This document shows positions 31,760-39,838 of a stretch of 45,706 nt of DNA, in pieces. The notes below the pieces were generated by a model. It did no database searches. It saw only the letters and a list, made by a program, of their open reading frames with translations, and was not told the DNA's origin. The translations under genes and the position numbers were made by a program. The first letter of the stretch is position 1. Each line of letters opens with the position of its first letter. Origin of the DNA: CAZOKH01 sp964580315 (GTDB lineage Bacteria; Chloroflexota; Anaerolineae; Anaerolineales; Anaerolineaceae); the NCBI GenBank assembly GCA_964580315.1, contig CAZOKH010000018.1, positions 1 through 45,706 of the forward strand, given 5' to 3'.

Positions 31760-33661
31760 ATGTCACTGATTACTGCGACCAATCTGGGAAAATCTTTTGG
31801 CTCTGTTGATCTATTTAATGGATTAACGTTCAGCGTTCCACCCCGCGCACGCATCGGGTTGGTGGGCGCCAACGGTGTAGGCAAAACCACCCTGCTGCGC
31901 ATCCTCATCGGGCAAGATGAGCCCTCCAGCGGGCAGGTGTTGCGCGCCAAAGGGCTGCGCACAGGCTACCTGCCGCAGGAAGCCCATTTCGAATCGCAGG
32001 GCACATTGTGGGATGAATGTCTGTCAGCACTGCGCCCCCTGTTGGAGCGTGAGACGCGCCTGAAACAGCTTGAAGCCGCCATGAGCCGCCCCGATTGCCC
32101 CGAAACCACCCTGAAAGAATACGGCCGCCTGCAGCATGAATTTGAACGCCTGGGCGGCTACACCTACGACACCCGCATCCGCCAGACGCTGGAAGGACTG
32201 GGCTTTCAACCCGGTGACTATAAGCGCCCCTTGAAACAACTTTCCGGTGGGCAGCGCACCCGCGCCTTGCTGGCGCGCCTGCTGCTCGACAATCCCGACC
32301 TGCTGCTGTTGGATGAACCCACCAACCACCTGGACATTGCCGCCATAGAATGGCTGGAAGCCTATCTGCGCGACTGGGATGGGGCGGTGATGATCGTCTC
32401 ACACGACCGTTACTTTCTCAACCAGGCAGCCAACGCCATTTGGGAACTGACCCCCGTCCTGGAAATTTACCGCGGCAATTATGCCAGCTATATGCAGCAG
32501 CGCACCGATCGCTATCAACGCCGCCTGCAGGAATACCAGGCGCAGCAAGAGTTTATTGAAAAAGAGCAGGAATACATCCGGCGCAACATTGCCGGTCAAA
32601 ACACCCGCCAGGCACAGGGACGCCGCACGCGCCTGGAGCGCATGCTGGAAGAGTCGCGCCTGCTGCCTCCGCCCACTGCGCGCCGTTTGCGCATCAAGCT
32701 GGAACCCACCGCGCGCTCAGGCGACCTGGTGGTGCGCACCTACGGGTTGGGGGTGGGCTATGCCGACGACGGCAAAATCCTGTTTGAGGTGCCCGACCTG
32801 ACCCTGCAGCGCGGCGAATGCGCCGCTGTGCTGGGACCCAACGGCGCGGGCAAAACCACTTTTTTAAAAACACTGCTGGGGCAGGTGCCGCCGCTGAAAG
32901 GCGAAGCTGCGCTGGGCGCCAGTTTGAACATTGGTTATTTTGCCCAGGCGCACGAAGGGCTGCACCCCGACAAAACCCTGTTGGAAGAGATCGAACTTGT
33001 TGCCCCGCACATGCTGCCGGCTGAAATTCGCGACTATCTGGCCACCTTCTTCTTCACCGGCGATGATGTGTTCAAGCAGGTTTCCATGCTCTCGGGCGGC
33101 GAGCGCGGCCGGCTGGCGCTGGCCTGCCTGGCGCTGCAAGGCGCCAACTTGCTGCTGCTCGACGAGCCCACCAACCATCTCGACCTGCCCTCTCAAGAGG
33201 TGCTGCAAGCCATCCTGGCCGGTTATCGCGGCACCATTTTGCTGGTATCGCACGACCGCTACCTGATCGACGCCCTGGCCACCCAGGTGTGGGAAGTGCT
33301 GCCGCAGCAGCAGCAACTGCGCGTGTTCACCGGTTCTTACAGTGAATATGCCGCTTTCTGCGCCGCGCAAATTCAAACGCAGGCAGCCGCACAGCCCGCC
33401 GCCCGGCCGCAGCAGCCCGCCGTTGAACGCCAAAAAGCGCCCGGCGCAAGCACCAACAAAGAGCGCCAGCGCCTGCAGCGCCTGCAAAACCTGGAAGCGG
33501 AAATTGAACAACTGGAAGCGCAGATTGCGGCTGTCAACCGCCAGTTTGAAAATCCCCCCATCGACCCGGCCGCCGTGCAGCGCCTGGGGCAGCAGTACAA
33601 CGACCTGCACGCCGCCCTCGACCGCAGCCTGGCGGAATGGAACGAACTTTCCGACGCATAA
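31760..33661 (+). CDS. ABC-F family ATPase (ribosome-associated type)
   Basis: A 633-residue soluble protein with two ABC domains in tandem and no membrane part. The ATG at 31760 (MSLITATNLGKSFGSVDLF) is chosen; a longer frame from 31676 has no support. Domain 1: GLVGANGVGKTTLLR, LSGGQRTRALLARLL, LLLLDEPTNHLD. Linker with charged coiled coil (about 235-310). Domain 2: LGPNGAGKTTFLKTLLG, LSGGERGRLALACLAL, LLLLDEPTNHLD. A C-terminal arginine/glutamate-rich coiled coil (~550-630) resembles the Uup/YdiF end. ABC-F proteins act on the ribosome in translation control or drug protection; which subfamily cannot be said. The Shine-Dalgarno is weak. Confidence 0.92.
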   Translation: MSLITATNLGKSFGSVDLFNGLTFSVPPRARIGLVGANGVGKTTLLRILIGQDEPSSGQVLRAKGLRTGYLPQEAHFESQGTLWDECLSALRPLLERETRLKQLEAAMSRPDCPETTLKEYGRLQHEFERLGGYTYDTRIRQTLEGLGFQPGDYKRPLKQLSGGQRTRALLARLLLDNPDLLLLDEPTNHLDIAAIEWLEAYLRDWDGAVMIVSHDRYFLNQAANAIWELTPVLEIYRGNYASYMQQRTDRYQRRLQEYQAQQEFIEKEQEYIRRNIAGQNTRQAQGRRTRLERMLEESRLLPPPTARRLRIKLEPTARSGDLVVRTYGLGVGYADDGKILFEVPDLTLQRGECAAVLGPNGAGKTTFLKTLLGQVPPLKGEAALGASLNIGYFAQAHEGLHPDKTLLEEIELVAPHMLPAEIRDYLATFFFTGDDVFKQVSMLSGGERGRLALACLALQGANLLLLDEPTNHLDLPSQEVLQAILAGYRGTILLVSHDRYLIDALATQVWEVLPQQQQLRVFTGSYSEYAAFCAAQIQTQAAAQPAARPQQPAVERQKAPGASTNKERQRLQRLQNLEAEIEQLEAQIAAVNRQFENPPIDPAAVQRLGQQYNDLHAALDRSLAEWNELSDA

Positions 33662-33673
33662 ATCGAACAATGC

Positions 33674-33706
33674 GAGACCTCACAGGTCTTGGAGACCTGG
33701 GCCTGT
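33674..33706. repeat. REP-like palindrome, left of transposase
   Basis: Contains the hairpin CAGGTCT-TGG-AGACCTG (33683-33699) within the GAGACCTCACAGGTCT core. It lies 9 bp after the 3' end of the transposase gene and shares 22 identical nucleotides (33674-33695) with the antisense of 34074-34095 inside that gene. Confidence 0.85.
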
Positions 33707-33714
33707 AAACAAGA

Positions 33715-34314
33715 TCAGTCCTGCTCAACTAAATAAGCAATTTGCTTTTCATCTACTAATCCTTTGTGGAATTCTTCAAATAGACTTGTATTGCCAAACC
33801 AATCCATAACCTCGTCACGAGCCAGATGGGTGCATTTTTGCGATATCAGCGTCTTGAAGGAAGAATATTTCCAGTCTCGAAAATCATCAACCAGACCATG
33901 TTTTTGCGGGTTGTAATGAATATAAAACACCAGGCTAAGAAAATAAGAATCAGAAGTCACAGGCAAACGATGGAATCGTTCTTCAAATAGACTTCCAGTG
34001 CGCCCATAAGCTTTGTTAATGCTTTTTGCATAGGCATTAAAAAGATGAGAAAACTGGCGAGAAGGATTGTTTTTCTCCAAGACCTGTGAGGTCTCTGAAT
34101 TTAATTCCTCCTCGGTTTTAATCCGAACAAGAAAATGAAAGTGATTGGGCATCAAGCAGTATGCATACGTGTTGGTAAATGGATGGACATAATGGGTGTA
34201 CAGTTTTAGAAAATACTCATAATTTCGATCTTCATAAAACAGGTTTTCCCGGTTGTTTCCGCGATTGAAGATGTGATAATACAAACCGGGTTCCAAAGGC
34301 TGTGTTTTGTTCAT
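33715..34314 (-). CDS. REP-associated tyrosine transposase (RAYT, Y1_Tnp/TnpA_REP)
   Basis: A 199-residue single-domain HUH nuclease. Motifs: GLYYHIFNRGNNRENLFYED, the metal-binding HUH in CLMPNHFHFLVR (residues ~53-64), and the catalytic tyrosine helix YFLSLVFYIHYNPQKHGLV (~126-144). ERFHR follows LFE as in the family. RAYTs cleave and move REP/BIME palindromes next to their genes, without IS-type ends. Palindromes are present on both sides (33674-33706 and 34403-34447), and one REP core lies within the gene (34074-34095) and is translated as ETSQVLEK. The ATG at 34314 has weak ribosome-binding signals. Codon content is AT-richer than its neighbours, in line with acquisition from outside. 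Confidence 0.93.
   Translation of the reverse strand: MNKTQPLEPGLYYHIFNRGNNRENLFYEDRNYEYFLKLYTHYVHPFTNTYAYCLMPNHFHFLVRIKTEEELNSETSQVLEKNNPSRQFSHLFNAYAKSINKAYGRTGSLFEERFHRLPVTSDSYFLSLVFYIHYNPQKHGLVDDFRDWKYSSFKTLISQKCTHLARDEVMDWFGNTSLFEEFHKGLVDEKQIAYLVEQD
34074..34095 (-). repeat. REP core embedded in the transposase gene
   Basis: Twenty-two nucleotides identical (on the minus strand) to the left REP at 33674-33695. The core is the palindrome AGACCT-GTG-AGGTCT at 34080-34094. It is in frame and is read as ETSQVL inside the RAYT protein. Confidence 0.88.
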
Positions 34315-34402
34315 CTTTTCCCCATTTATTTACAATGTTTCTAAGATTCTGCTTTATTGGATAGATAGAGTATATAACCAGAATAACTTGAACATCAAAC
34401 GA

Positions 34403-34447
34403 AAACCGAGACCTCACAGGTTTCAGAAACCTGTGAGGTCTCGGTTT
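34403..34447. repeat. REP-like palindrome, right of transposase (perfect 21-bp stem)
   Basis: Arms at 34403-34423 and 34427-34447 are perfectly complementary with a 3-nt loop (CAG). The core CCGAGACCTCACAGGTTTC matches the left element's family. It lies in front of the transposase gene start and the rpiB gene follows 85 bp later. Confidence 0.92.
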
Positions 34448-34531
34448 ATTCTTCTTGCAAGATAATCCTTAACCGGGTAGACTTTTATCCGGCAGGATTA
34501 ATTAACGTTCTCTTGAAGGAAAGGTGAATCG

Positions 34532-34981
34532 ATGAAGATCGCTATCGGTTGTGATGAGGCTGCATTCAGTCTAAAAGAAACCATTAAAATCTACGTGGAA
34601 AAACTGGGACACGAAGTAAAGGACTACGGCGTATATAACACCGACCCGGTTCTGTATCCCGATATCGCCTACGCCGTTGCCACCGCCGTGGCTGACGGTA
34701 AACATGAGCGCGGCATCCTGATCTGCGGCACGGGCATTGGCATGGCCATCACCGCCAACAAGGTGCCGGGCATCCGCGCCGCCGTGTGCCACGACGCCTA
34801 CTCAACCGAACGCTCGCGCAAGAGCAACAACTGCCAGGTGATGACCATGGGCGCGCGCGTGATTGGCGAAGAAACCGCCAAAATGATGGTGAAAATCTGG
34901 CTCGACTGTGAATTCCAGGGCGGCGGATCGACCGCCAAAGTGGAGCGCATCAGCGCCATTGAGAAAGAATTTCAAAAGTAA
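34532..34981 (+). CDS. rpiB: Ribose-5-phosphate isomerase B
   Basis: A 149-residue RpiB/LacAB-type isomerase interconverting ribose-5-phosphate and ribulose-5-phosphate in the pentose phosphate pathway. Motifs: MKIAIGCDEAAFSLKETI (the family usually has D-H here; this one has D-E), GHEVKDYGVYNTDPV, ERGILICGTGIGMAITANKVPGIRAAVCHDAYSTERSRKSNN and VMTMGARVIGEETA. The Cys in ICGTGIG is the catalytic one. GGAAAGGTG lies upstream of the ATG. The substitution of the usual His in GCDHAG by Glu is notable. Small hairpin AATCC/GGATT precedes the gene. Confidence 0.92.
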   Translation: MKIAIGCDEAAFSLKETIKIYVEKLGHEVKDYGVYNTDPVLYPDIAYAVATAVADGKHERGILICGTGIGMAITANKVPGIRAAVCHDAYSTERSRKSNNCQVMTMGARVIGEETAKMMVKIWLDCEFQGGGSTAKVERISAIEKEFQK

Positions 34982-35029
34982 AACAGACCCAACACCAGTT
35001 TAACTCAGGCTAACTGCCGGGAGGTGCCC

Positions 35030-35443
35030 ATGAGTGTAACAGCGCGCAGCCTGCAAGGCTATCAGGTAGCCATTCAAGCTGGTCAGCACCAGTTTATGGC
35101 AGACGAACCCGCGGGTGTGGGAGACGATACCGGCCCCACTCCCTATGATTTGCTGCTGAGCGCCCTGGGCGCCTGCACGGTGATGACCATTCAAATGTAT
35201 GCCCGCCGCAAGGGCATCCCGCTGGAAGGCGTTGAGATCAGCCTGGACACCTATAACACGCATGCCAATGATTGCAAAAAATGCGAAGAAGGCGAGTCGC
35301 GTGTCAGTGTGATTGAGCGCCGCCTGTCCTTCAAAGGCAAATTGACCATTGAACAGATTCAACGCCTGACCGAGATTGCCAACCGCTGCCCGGTGCACCG
35401 CACCCTCAGCGGAGACATTCGCATTCACACCTCGGTCGTGTAA
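35030..35443 (+). CDS. OsmC-like protein (YhfA-type)
   Basis: A 137-residue OsmC-fold protein. The ATG at 35030 is used because GGGAGG lies 5 nt upstream (35019-35024); the GTG at 35024 lies inside that site. Both cysteines of the family are kept: LLSALGACTVMTIQMYA and IANRCPVHRTL. Start of the domain is HQFMADEPAGVGDDTGPTPYDLL. A KKCEEGESR insertion with an extra Cys lies near residue 85. It follows rpiB by 48 bp and probably shares its transcript. It differs clearly from the OsmC at 22779, so the two are unlikely to be recent duplicates. Confidence 0.9.
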   Translation: MSVTARSLQGYQVAIQAGQHQFMADEPAGVGDDTGPTPYDLLLSALGACTVMTIQMYARRKGIPLEGVEISLDTYNTHANDCKKCEEGESRVSVIERRLSFKGKLTIEQIQRLTEIANRCPVHRTLSGDIRIHTSVV

Positions 35444-35451
35444 TAAGCATT

Positions 35452-35521
35452 TTCTTGTTATGATTGTGATGATCAACAAAGCCGATAACAAGAAGTTGTC
35501 GCTTATTCATTAATGAATAAG
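35452..35521. promoter_or_regulatory. Two palindromes before the cysteine hydrolase gene
   Basis: A 10-bp inverted repeat TTCTTGTTAT (35452-35461) / ATAACAAGAA (35485-35494), and a perfect 20-bp palindrome CTTATTCATTAATGAATAAG at 35502-35521. The second ends 28 bp before the ATG at 35550 and looks like an operator; it could also form a hairpin in RNA. They occupy the 106-bp gap between OsmC and hydrolase. Confidence 0.55.
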
Positions 35522-35549
35522 AACTGTGTTTGTTCAGGAGAAAACAAGT

Positions 35550-36173
35550 ATGTCTTTTCCATTTGTCCCCTCTGAAACGGTTAAAGTGCCGCCCCTGGCA
35601 TTCAAAGATTCAATTGAACTGCCCGCCAGCCAGACCGCCATCCTGGTGACGGACATGCAAAATGATTTTGTTAAACCGGAGGGCAGCCTGTGCATCGCCT
35701 CGGCGGTTGAAACCATCCAGCCCATTGCCAGCCTGCTGAAGGCCGGCAGGCAGGCCGGTGTGCGCGTGGCCTACACGCTCGACAGCATGGTGCCTGATGA
35801 CCCCGAATTCAAGATCTGGCCTGCCCACACGGTGCCGGGCACCTGGGGCTACGAAATCATTGACGAACTAAAACCGGCTGAAAATGACCTGCTGTTCCCC
35901 AAAAGCCGCTATGACGGTTTTTACGGCACTTCGCTGGAGCATTACCTCTCCTATGTGTGGGGAGTGAAAAACCTGGTCATCACCGGAACGGTGTCTAACA
36001 TTTGCGTGCTGCACACAGCGGCTTCAGCCGGCATGCGCTGGTTCCACGTGGTGTTGGCGGCCGACACGGTCTCAGCCATCACCGAGTTTGACCAGGCGCT
36101 CACCCTGCACCAGGTATCCAGCCTGTACACCGGCAGCATCCTGCGCAGCAGCAAAAATATCAAATTCATCTAG
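35550..36173 (+). CDS. Cysteine hydrolase of the isochorismatase/nicotinamidase family
   Basis: A 207-residue enzyme starting at the ATG at 35550, with CAGGAG 8 nt upstream; a GTG at 35526 would add 8 residues. The Asp-Lys-Cys triad is visible: ILVTDMQNDFVKPEGSL (Asp), LLFPKSRYDGFYGT (Lys) and LVITGTVSNICVLHTAASA (Cys). The metal-site residues of nicotinamidases are less clear, so the substrate is open (nicotinamide, N-carbamoylsarcosine, ureidoacrylate, isochorismate). It ends at a terminator at 36192. Confidence 0.88.
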   Translation: MSFPFVPSETVKVPPLAFKDSIELPASQTAILVTDMQNDFVKPEGSLCIASAVETIQPIASLLKAGRQAGVRVAYTLDSMVPDDPEFKIWPAHTVPGTWGYEIIDELKPAENDLLFPKSRYDGFYGTSLEHYLSYVWGVKNLVITGTVSNICVLHTAASAGMRWFHVVLAADTVSAITEFDQALTLHQVSSLYTGSILRSSKNIKFI

Positions 36174-36191
36174 CAATATAGCAATAACGAA

Positions 36192-36231
36192 AAAGAGTGC
36201 GCTCCACTACACCATGGCGCACTCTTTTTTT
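36192..36231 (+). terminator. Terminator after the cysteine hydrolase gene
   Basis: AAAGAGTGCGC (36192-36202) pairs with GCGCACTCTTT (36217-36227), 14-nt loop, then T run. Confidence 0.9.
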
Positions 36232-36246
36232 CTTATCTATTTACGG

Positions 36247-36298
36247 GAGTTTGGGATTATTAAGGTGTCATTGCGAGAGAGCGCAGCGAGCGATGACA
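36247..36298. repeat. Palindromic repeat 'TGTCATTGCGAG...CGATGACA'
   Basis: GAGTTTGGGATTATTAAGG leads into TGTCATTGCGAGAGAGCGCA and ends GCGATGACA. Its sister at 27997-28050 has the same leader and the same core in the same orientation. The ends are also shared with the 98-bp repeats at 7554 and 8384. Confidence 0.8.
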
Positions 36299-36327
36299 AT
36301 TACTTTTTCCCGATTTGTCTATTCACT

Positions 36328-37134
36328 TCACTGGTGTTTGTTATAGCCCGCTGCTTCCAGCATGGTGGTCAGCAGCCCGTTTTGGGATACATCGACCACC
36401 GCAGCAGCCCTGGCCTGAACATGAGCGGGGGCTGTGGACGGGGCAAATGCTTTTTGCGCCAGTGTGAATAAATCCAGGTCATTTTCGCCATCGCCAGCGG
36501 CAAACACCGGCATGCCGCTCAGGCCCAGGTGTTCCATCACGCTCAACGCCCCCGAACGCTTGCTGACGCCCCTGGGATTGATGTCAAAAATCGACGTCAG
36601 GCTGAGCCCAATTTCGAGCGGCATTTGGCCTAAAAAACGAAACAATTCCGCATGCATTTCGCGATCATCGGTGATGCAGGTGGCCTTGGTGACAGCATCA
36701 TTGCGGCAGCTTTCATCAAAAGACGTCCACGGCGCATCAAAACGATCCATCCAATACCTGCCAAATTCGTTGGGGTGCATTAAAACCGTGCGCTCTCTTT
36801 CCATCAACATCACCGGCAGATCAGGAAATTGTTCGAAATAATCGAGCATCTGGTTTAGCAAACCTTTATCAAACGGATGAATGCTGTGAATTTCACCCCC
36901 CGGTTTATACACCACCGAGCCGTTCTGGGTTACCACCGGAAAAGGAAGCGGCTCCTTTTGAAACATCCCGTTTTCGTGGAACATTACTTCCACCGAGTCC
37001 ATCGATCTGCCTGTGCAGGGAATAAATTGGACTGCGTGGCTGTTTAATAAGATCTCAATATCCGTTGGATGGATGCGTTCCTGTTTATCCAGTAAAGTGC
37101 CATCCAGGTCAAAACAAATAACGGGTACGGTCAT
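36328..37134 (-). CDS. HAD-superfamily phosphatase, Cof/YbjI-like
   Basis: A 268-residue Cof-type hydrolase from the ATG at 37134 (MTVPVICFDLDGTLLDKQER). Upstream ATGs at 37152 and 37176 are possible but add no conserved sequence. HAD motif I FDLDGTLLD, motif II within FIPCTGRSMDSV, lysine in SKRSGALSVM and motif III/IV VFAAGDGENDLDLF are present, plus a Cof cap domain between. The enzyme removes phosphate from small sugar or nucleotide phosphates; specificity cannot be told. It is a stand-alone gene. Confidence 0.88.
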   Translation of the reverse strand: MTVPVICFDLDGTLLDKQERIHPTDIEILLNSHAVQFIPCTGRSMDSVEVMFHENGMFQKEPLPFPVVTQNGSVVYKPGGEIHSIHPFDKGLLNQMLDYFEQFPDLPVMLMERERTVLMHPNEFGRYWMDRFDAPWTSFDESCRNDAVTKATCITDDREMHAELFRFLGQMPLEIGLSLTSIFDINPRGVSKRSGALSVMEHLGLSGMPVFAAGDGENDLDLFTLAQKAFAPSTAPAHVQARAAAVVDVSQNGLLTTMLEAAGYNKHQ

Positions 37135-37260
37135 GGTTAAAAAATTCTCCATAAATGGGTGATGAAAGCCATTCAAAATTGCAGGTCAAACCGTGCGAGC
37201 ACTGGAATGAACCGACGCAGGTAAGTATAACCAAAAAAACATAATCTACATAACACAAAC

Positions 37261-37294
37261 AAAAAGCCGCCTCTCGAATGAAAGACGGCTTTTT
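37261..37294. terminator. Terminator at the end of the liv operon
   Basis: AAAAAGCCG (37261-37269) pairs with CGGCTTTTT (37286-37294) with a 16-nt loop and T-rich sequence on either strand; on the minus strand it ends transcription of livF. Confidence 0.8.
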
Positions 37295-37311
37295 CGTTCC
37301 AAATCAAGGAT

Positions 37312-38016
37312 TTACGCGCCGATGTAGGCTTTGCGCACACCTTCATCATTCATCAACTGCGCGCTGGGACCTTCCAGCACAATGTTCCCCACTTCCAACA
37401 CATAGCCGTAGTCGGCCAGTCCCAGGGCAATGCGCGCGCTCTGCTCCACCAGCAGCACGGTCAGTCCCTCTTTGTGAATGCGCGCAATGGTGGCAAACAT
37501 TTCATTCACCAGGTTGGGCGCCAATCCCAGCGAGGGTTCATCCATCAACAGCAGGCGCGGACGCGACATGAGCGCGCGGCCCACCGCCAGCATTTGCTGC
37601 TCGCCGCCCGAAAGGGTGAGGGCGCGCTGTTTCTGGCGGTCTTTCATCTTGGGAAACAGGTGAAACACCTTTTCCAGGTTGTCTTTAATTTCCGCCGGGT
37701 CATTGCGCGTGTAGGCGCCCATCATCAGGTTTTCCATCACGGTCAGGTTGGTGAAAACCCGCCGCCCTTCAGGCACCATGGCAATGCCCATCTTCACCCG
37801 GTCGTGCGCTTCGATGCCGGTGATATCTTTACCCTCATAAATAATTTTTCCCGACTGCGGTTTTACCAGTCCGCAGATGCTGCGCAGCGTGGAGGATTTT
37901 CCCGCTCCATTGGCGCCGATCAGCGTGATGGCGCTGCCGTCCGGCACATCAATGGAAATGCTCTTCAGCGCGTGCACGCCGCCGTAAAACACGTTGAGGT
38001 TTTCGATCTTCAACAT
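37312..38016 (-). CDS. livF: Branched-chain amino-acid-type ABC transporter ATPase LivF
   Basis: A 234-residue ATPase. Motifs: NVFYGGVHALKSIS, Walker A LIGANGAGKSSTLRSI, VPEGRRVFTNLTVMENL (LivF mark), LSGGEQQMLAVGRALMSRPRLLLMDEPSLGLAP and VLLVEQSA. Works with LivG as a heterodimer that drives LivHM. The liv label is by family; the true substrate could also be other amino acids, amides or urea. Two bases separate it from livG. Terminator at 37261. Confidence 0.93.
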   Translation of the reverse strand: MLKIENLNVFYGGVHALKSISIDVPDGSAITLIGANGAGKSSTLRSICGLVKPQSGKIIYEGKDITGIEAHDRVKMGIAMVPEGRRVFTNLTVMENLMMGAYTRNDPAEIKDNLEKVFHLFPKMKDRQKQRALTLSGGEQQMLAVGRALMSRPRLLLMDEPSLGLAPNLVNEMFATIARIHKEGLTVLLVEQSARIALGLADYGYVLEVGNIVLEGPSAQLMNDEGVRKAYIGA

Positions 38017-38018
38017 GG

Positions 38019-38795
38019 TTATCCCGCTCCTAGATAGGCATCGATTACTTCCTGGTTACCCTGGATTTCAGCCGGGTTGCCGCGCGCAATCGTCTTGCCA
38101 TAGTTGAGCACCGCGATATGCTCGCAGATGTTCATGATGACCTGCATGTGGTGCTCAATGATCAGGATGGTCAGGTCGAAATCTTTGCGCACGTTGAGGA
38201 TAAAATCGATCATCTCGGTGGTTTCCTCAGCGCTCATGCCGGTGGCCGGTTCATCCAGCAGCAGCACATGCGGCTGGGTTGAAAGTGCGCGCGCCACTTC
38301 CAGCTTGCGCTGCAAGCCGTAGGGCAGCGAGCCGGCAATGTCGTCAACGTGCTGGATCAGCCCCAGCCCTTCCAGCAGGCTGATGGCCAGGTCATTGGCG
38401 CGTTTCTCTTCGGTCACATAACCCGGAGTGCGCAGCACCGCCGCCGCCGGGGTCGATTTGAGGCGAATGTGGTCGCCAATCATCACATTGTCATACACGG
38501 TCAGGTTGCGAAAGATGCGGCTGTTCTGGAAGATGCGCGCCAGCCCCAGCGCGGTAATCTGATCGGGACGCTTGCCGGTGATCTCTTTGCCGTTCAGGAA
38601 CAGTTGACCGCGTGTGGGCTTATAGAAACCGGTGATGACGTTGAAGACAGTGGTTTTCCCCGAACCGTTGGGGCCAATCAGCCCTACAATTTTGCCCTTC
38701 TCCAGGTTCAGGTTAAAATCATCAACCGCGACCAGACCGCCAAACTGCATTGTCAGGTGATTAACTTCCAGTATGTTCACGGTTCTCTGCTCCAT
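38019..38795 (-). CDS. livG: Branched-chain amino-acid-type ABC transporter ATPase LivG
   Basis: A 258-residue ATPase: LTMQFGGLVAVDDFNLNLEKG, LIGPNGSGKTTVFNVITGFY, LARIFQNSRIFRNLTVYDNV, SLPYGLQRKLEVARALST, VLLLDEPATGMSAEE and LIIEHHMQVIMNICEHIAVL, the long EHDMxxVM-type end of LivG with His-His here instead of His-Asp. The ATG at 38795 overlaps the end of livM by 35 nt; a GTG at 38780 with GGAG 9 nt upstream is an alternative start. Confidence 0.93.
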   Translation of the reverse strand: MEQRTVNILEVNHLTMQFGGLVAVDDFNLNLEKGKIVGLIGPNGSGKTTVFNVITGFYKPTRGQLFLNGKEITGKRPDQITALGLARIFQNSRIFRNLTVYDNVMIGDHIRLKSTPAAAVLRTPGYVTEEKRANDLAISLLEGLGLIQHVDDIAGSLPYGLQRKLEVARALSTQPHVLLLDEPATGMSAEETTEMIDFILNVRKDFDLTILIIEHHMQVIMNICEHIAVLNYGKTIARGNPAEIQGNQEVIDAYLGAG

Positions 38796-39837
38796 TCGAC
38801 TTTTTTATTATTCTGCGCACCCAGCCGTAGATGCCGTCCCATGAAAACTCACGCGAGCCCATCAGGCCGCCGCGAGCAAACAGGATGAGGAACAGCAGCA
38901 TGATGGCAAACGCCAGCATACGCATACCGGGAATACCGGGAAAGCTGTAATTAAAAATCACACGCGGCGCTTCCACCGCTCGCAGCCACTCAGACATGAC
39001 TGTGTAAATGCCCGCAGCAATGATGCCGCCAGTGAGGCTTTGCACGCCGCCCAGCACCGCAATGGTCACCACGGCATAGGTCAGGTAGGGCCGGAAAGTG
39101 TTGGGGTCAACTGTTCCCAGGATGTTGGAGAACAACCCGCCCGCAATACCCACAAAGAAAGATGCCACCACAAAAGACATCATCTTGTGATAGAACAAAT
39201 TAACACCCACTGCCTCGGCGGCAATTTCATCCTCGCGAATGCACTTCAACGCCCGCCCATAACTGCTGTCGATCAGTCGCTTTGTGACAAATACCGTAAT
39301 CATCACTATAACCACAACATAGGTGAGCGTGATCTGGTTGGGCACGCCCTTCAGCCCCATGGCGCCGTTACACACACTGGGTAAATTCACAAACAACAGG
39401 CGAATCACTTCCGAAAAGCCAAAGGTCACAATCAGCAAATAATCGCCGTGCAGGCGCAGCGCCGGCGCGCCAATGAGAAAGCCCACAAAAGCAGCCAGAA
39501 GACCACCCAGCAGCAACGACGGTAAAAAGGGCCAGTAGGCGTTTTCAATCCACGGCAGGGGAGGATTAATTAGAAAGCTCATCACTTTGGCTTCAGGTGA
39601 AAGTGTGAGGATCGAGACGGTGTAAGCCCCCACGGCAATCAGGCCGGCATGCGCCAACGAGAACTGACCGGTGAAGCCAAACACCAGGTTGAAGCTGCAA
39701 ACCAGAATAATGTATAACCCCCACATATTGAGCAGACGAAGAATATAGTCATCCAGATGATTCTGTCCCCACACTGAAAGGAGGAGAATACCAGCCGCTG
39801 CCGACAGGCTTAAGATGAGTTTGGTGTTCTTTTTCAT
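38761..39837 (-). CDS. livM: Branched-chain amino-acid-type ABC transporter permease LivM
   Basis: A 358-residue membrane protein with about ten hydrophobic segments. Family marks: NLVFGFTGQFSLAHAGLIAVGAY, LRLHGDYLLIVTFGFSEVIRLL, YGRALKCIREDEIAAEAVGVNLFYHKMMSFVVASFFVGIAGGLF and the C-terminal VTIAVLGGVQSLTGGIIAAG. Forms the translocation pore with LivH. It starts 1 bp after the livH stop and overlaps livG by 35 nt, which is unusually long for this operon. Confidence 0.93.
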   Translation of the reverse strand: MKKNTKLILSLSAAAGILLLSVWGQNHLDDYILRLLNMWGLYIILVCSFNLVFGFTGQFSLAHAGLIAVGAYTVSILTLSPEAKVMSFLINPPLPWIENAYWPFLPSLLLGGLLAAFVGFLIGAPALRLHGDYLLIVTFGFSEVIRLLFVNLPSVCNGAMGLKGVPNQITLTYVVVIVMITVFVTKRLIDSSYGRALKCIREDEIAAEAVGVNLFYHKMMSFVVASFFVGIAGGLFSNILGTVDPNTFRPYLTYAVVTIAVLGGVQSLTGGIIAAGIYTVMSEWLRAVEAPRVIFNYSFPGIPGMRMLAFAIMLLFLILFARGGLMGSREFSWDGIYGWVRRIIKKSNGAENREHTGS

Positions 39838-39838
39838 C

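Noticed and set aside
33715..34314. IS200/IS605 element with left and right ends
   Set aside because: The protein is the RAYT type with ERFHR and REP palindromes around it; no tnpB and no IS200 end hairpins are present.
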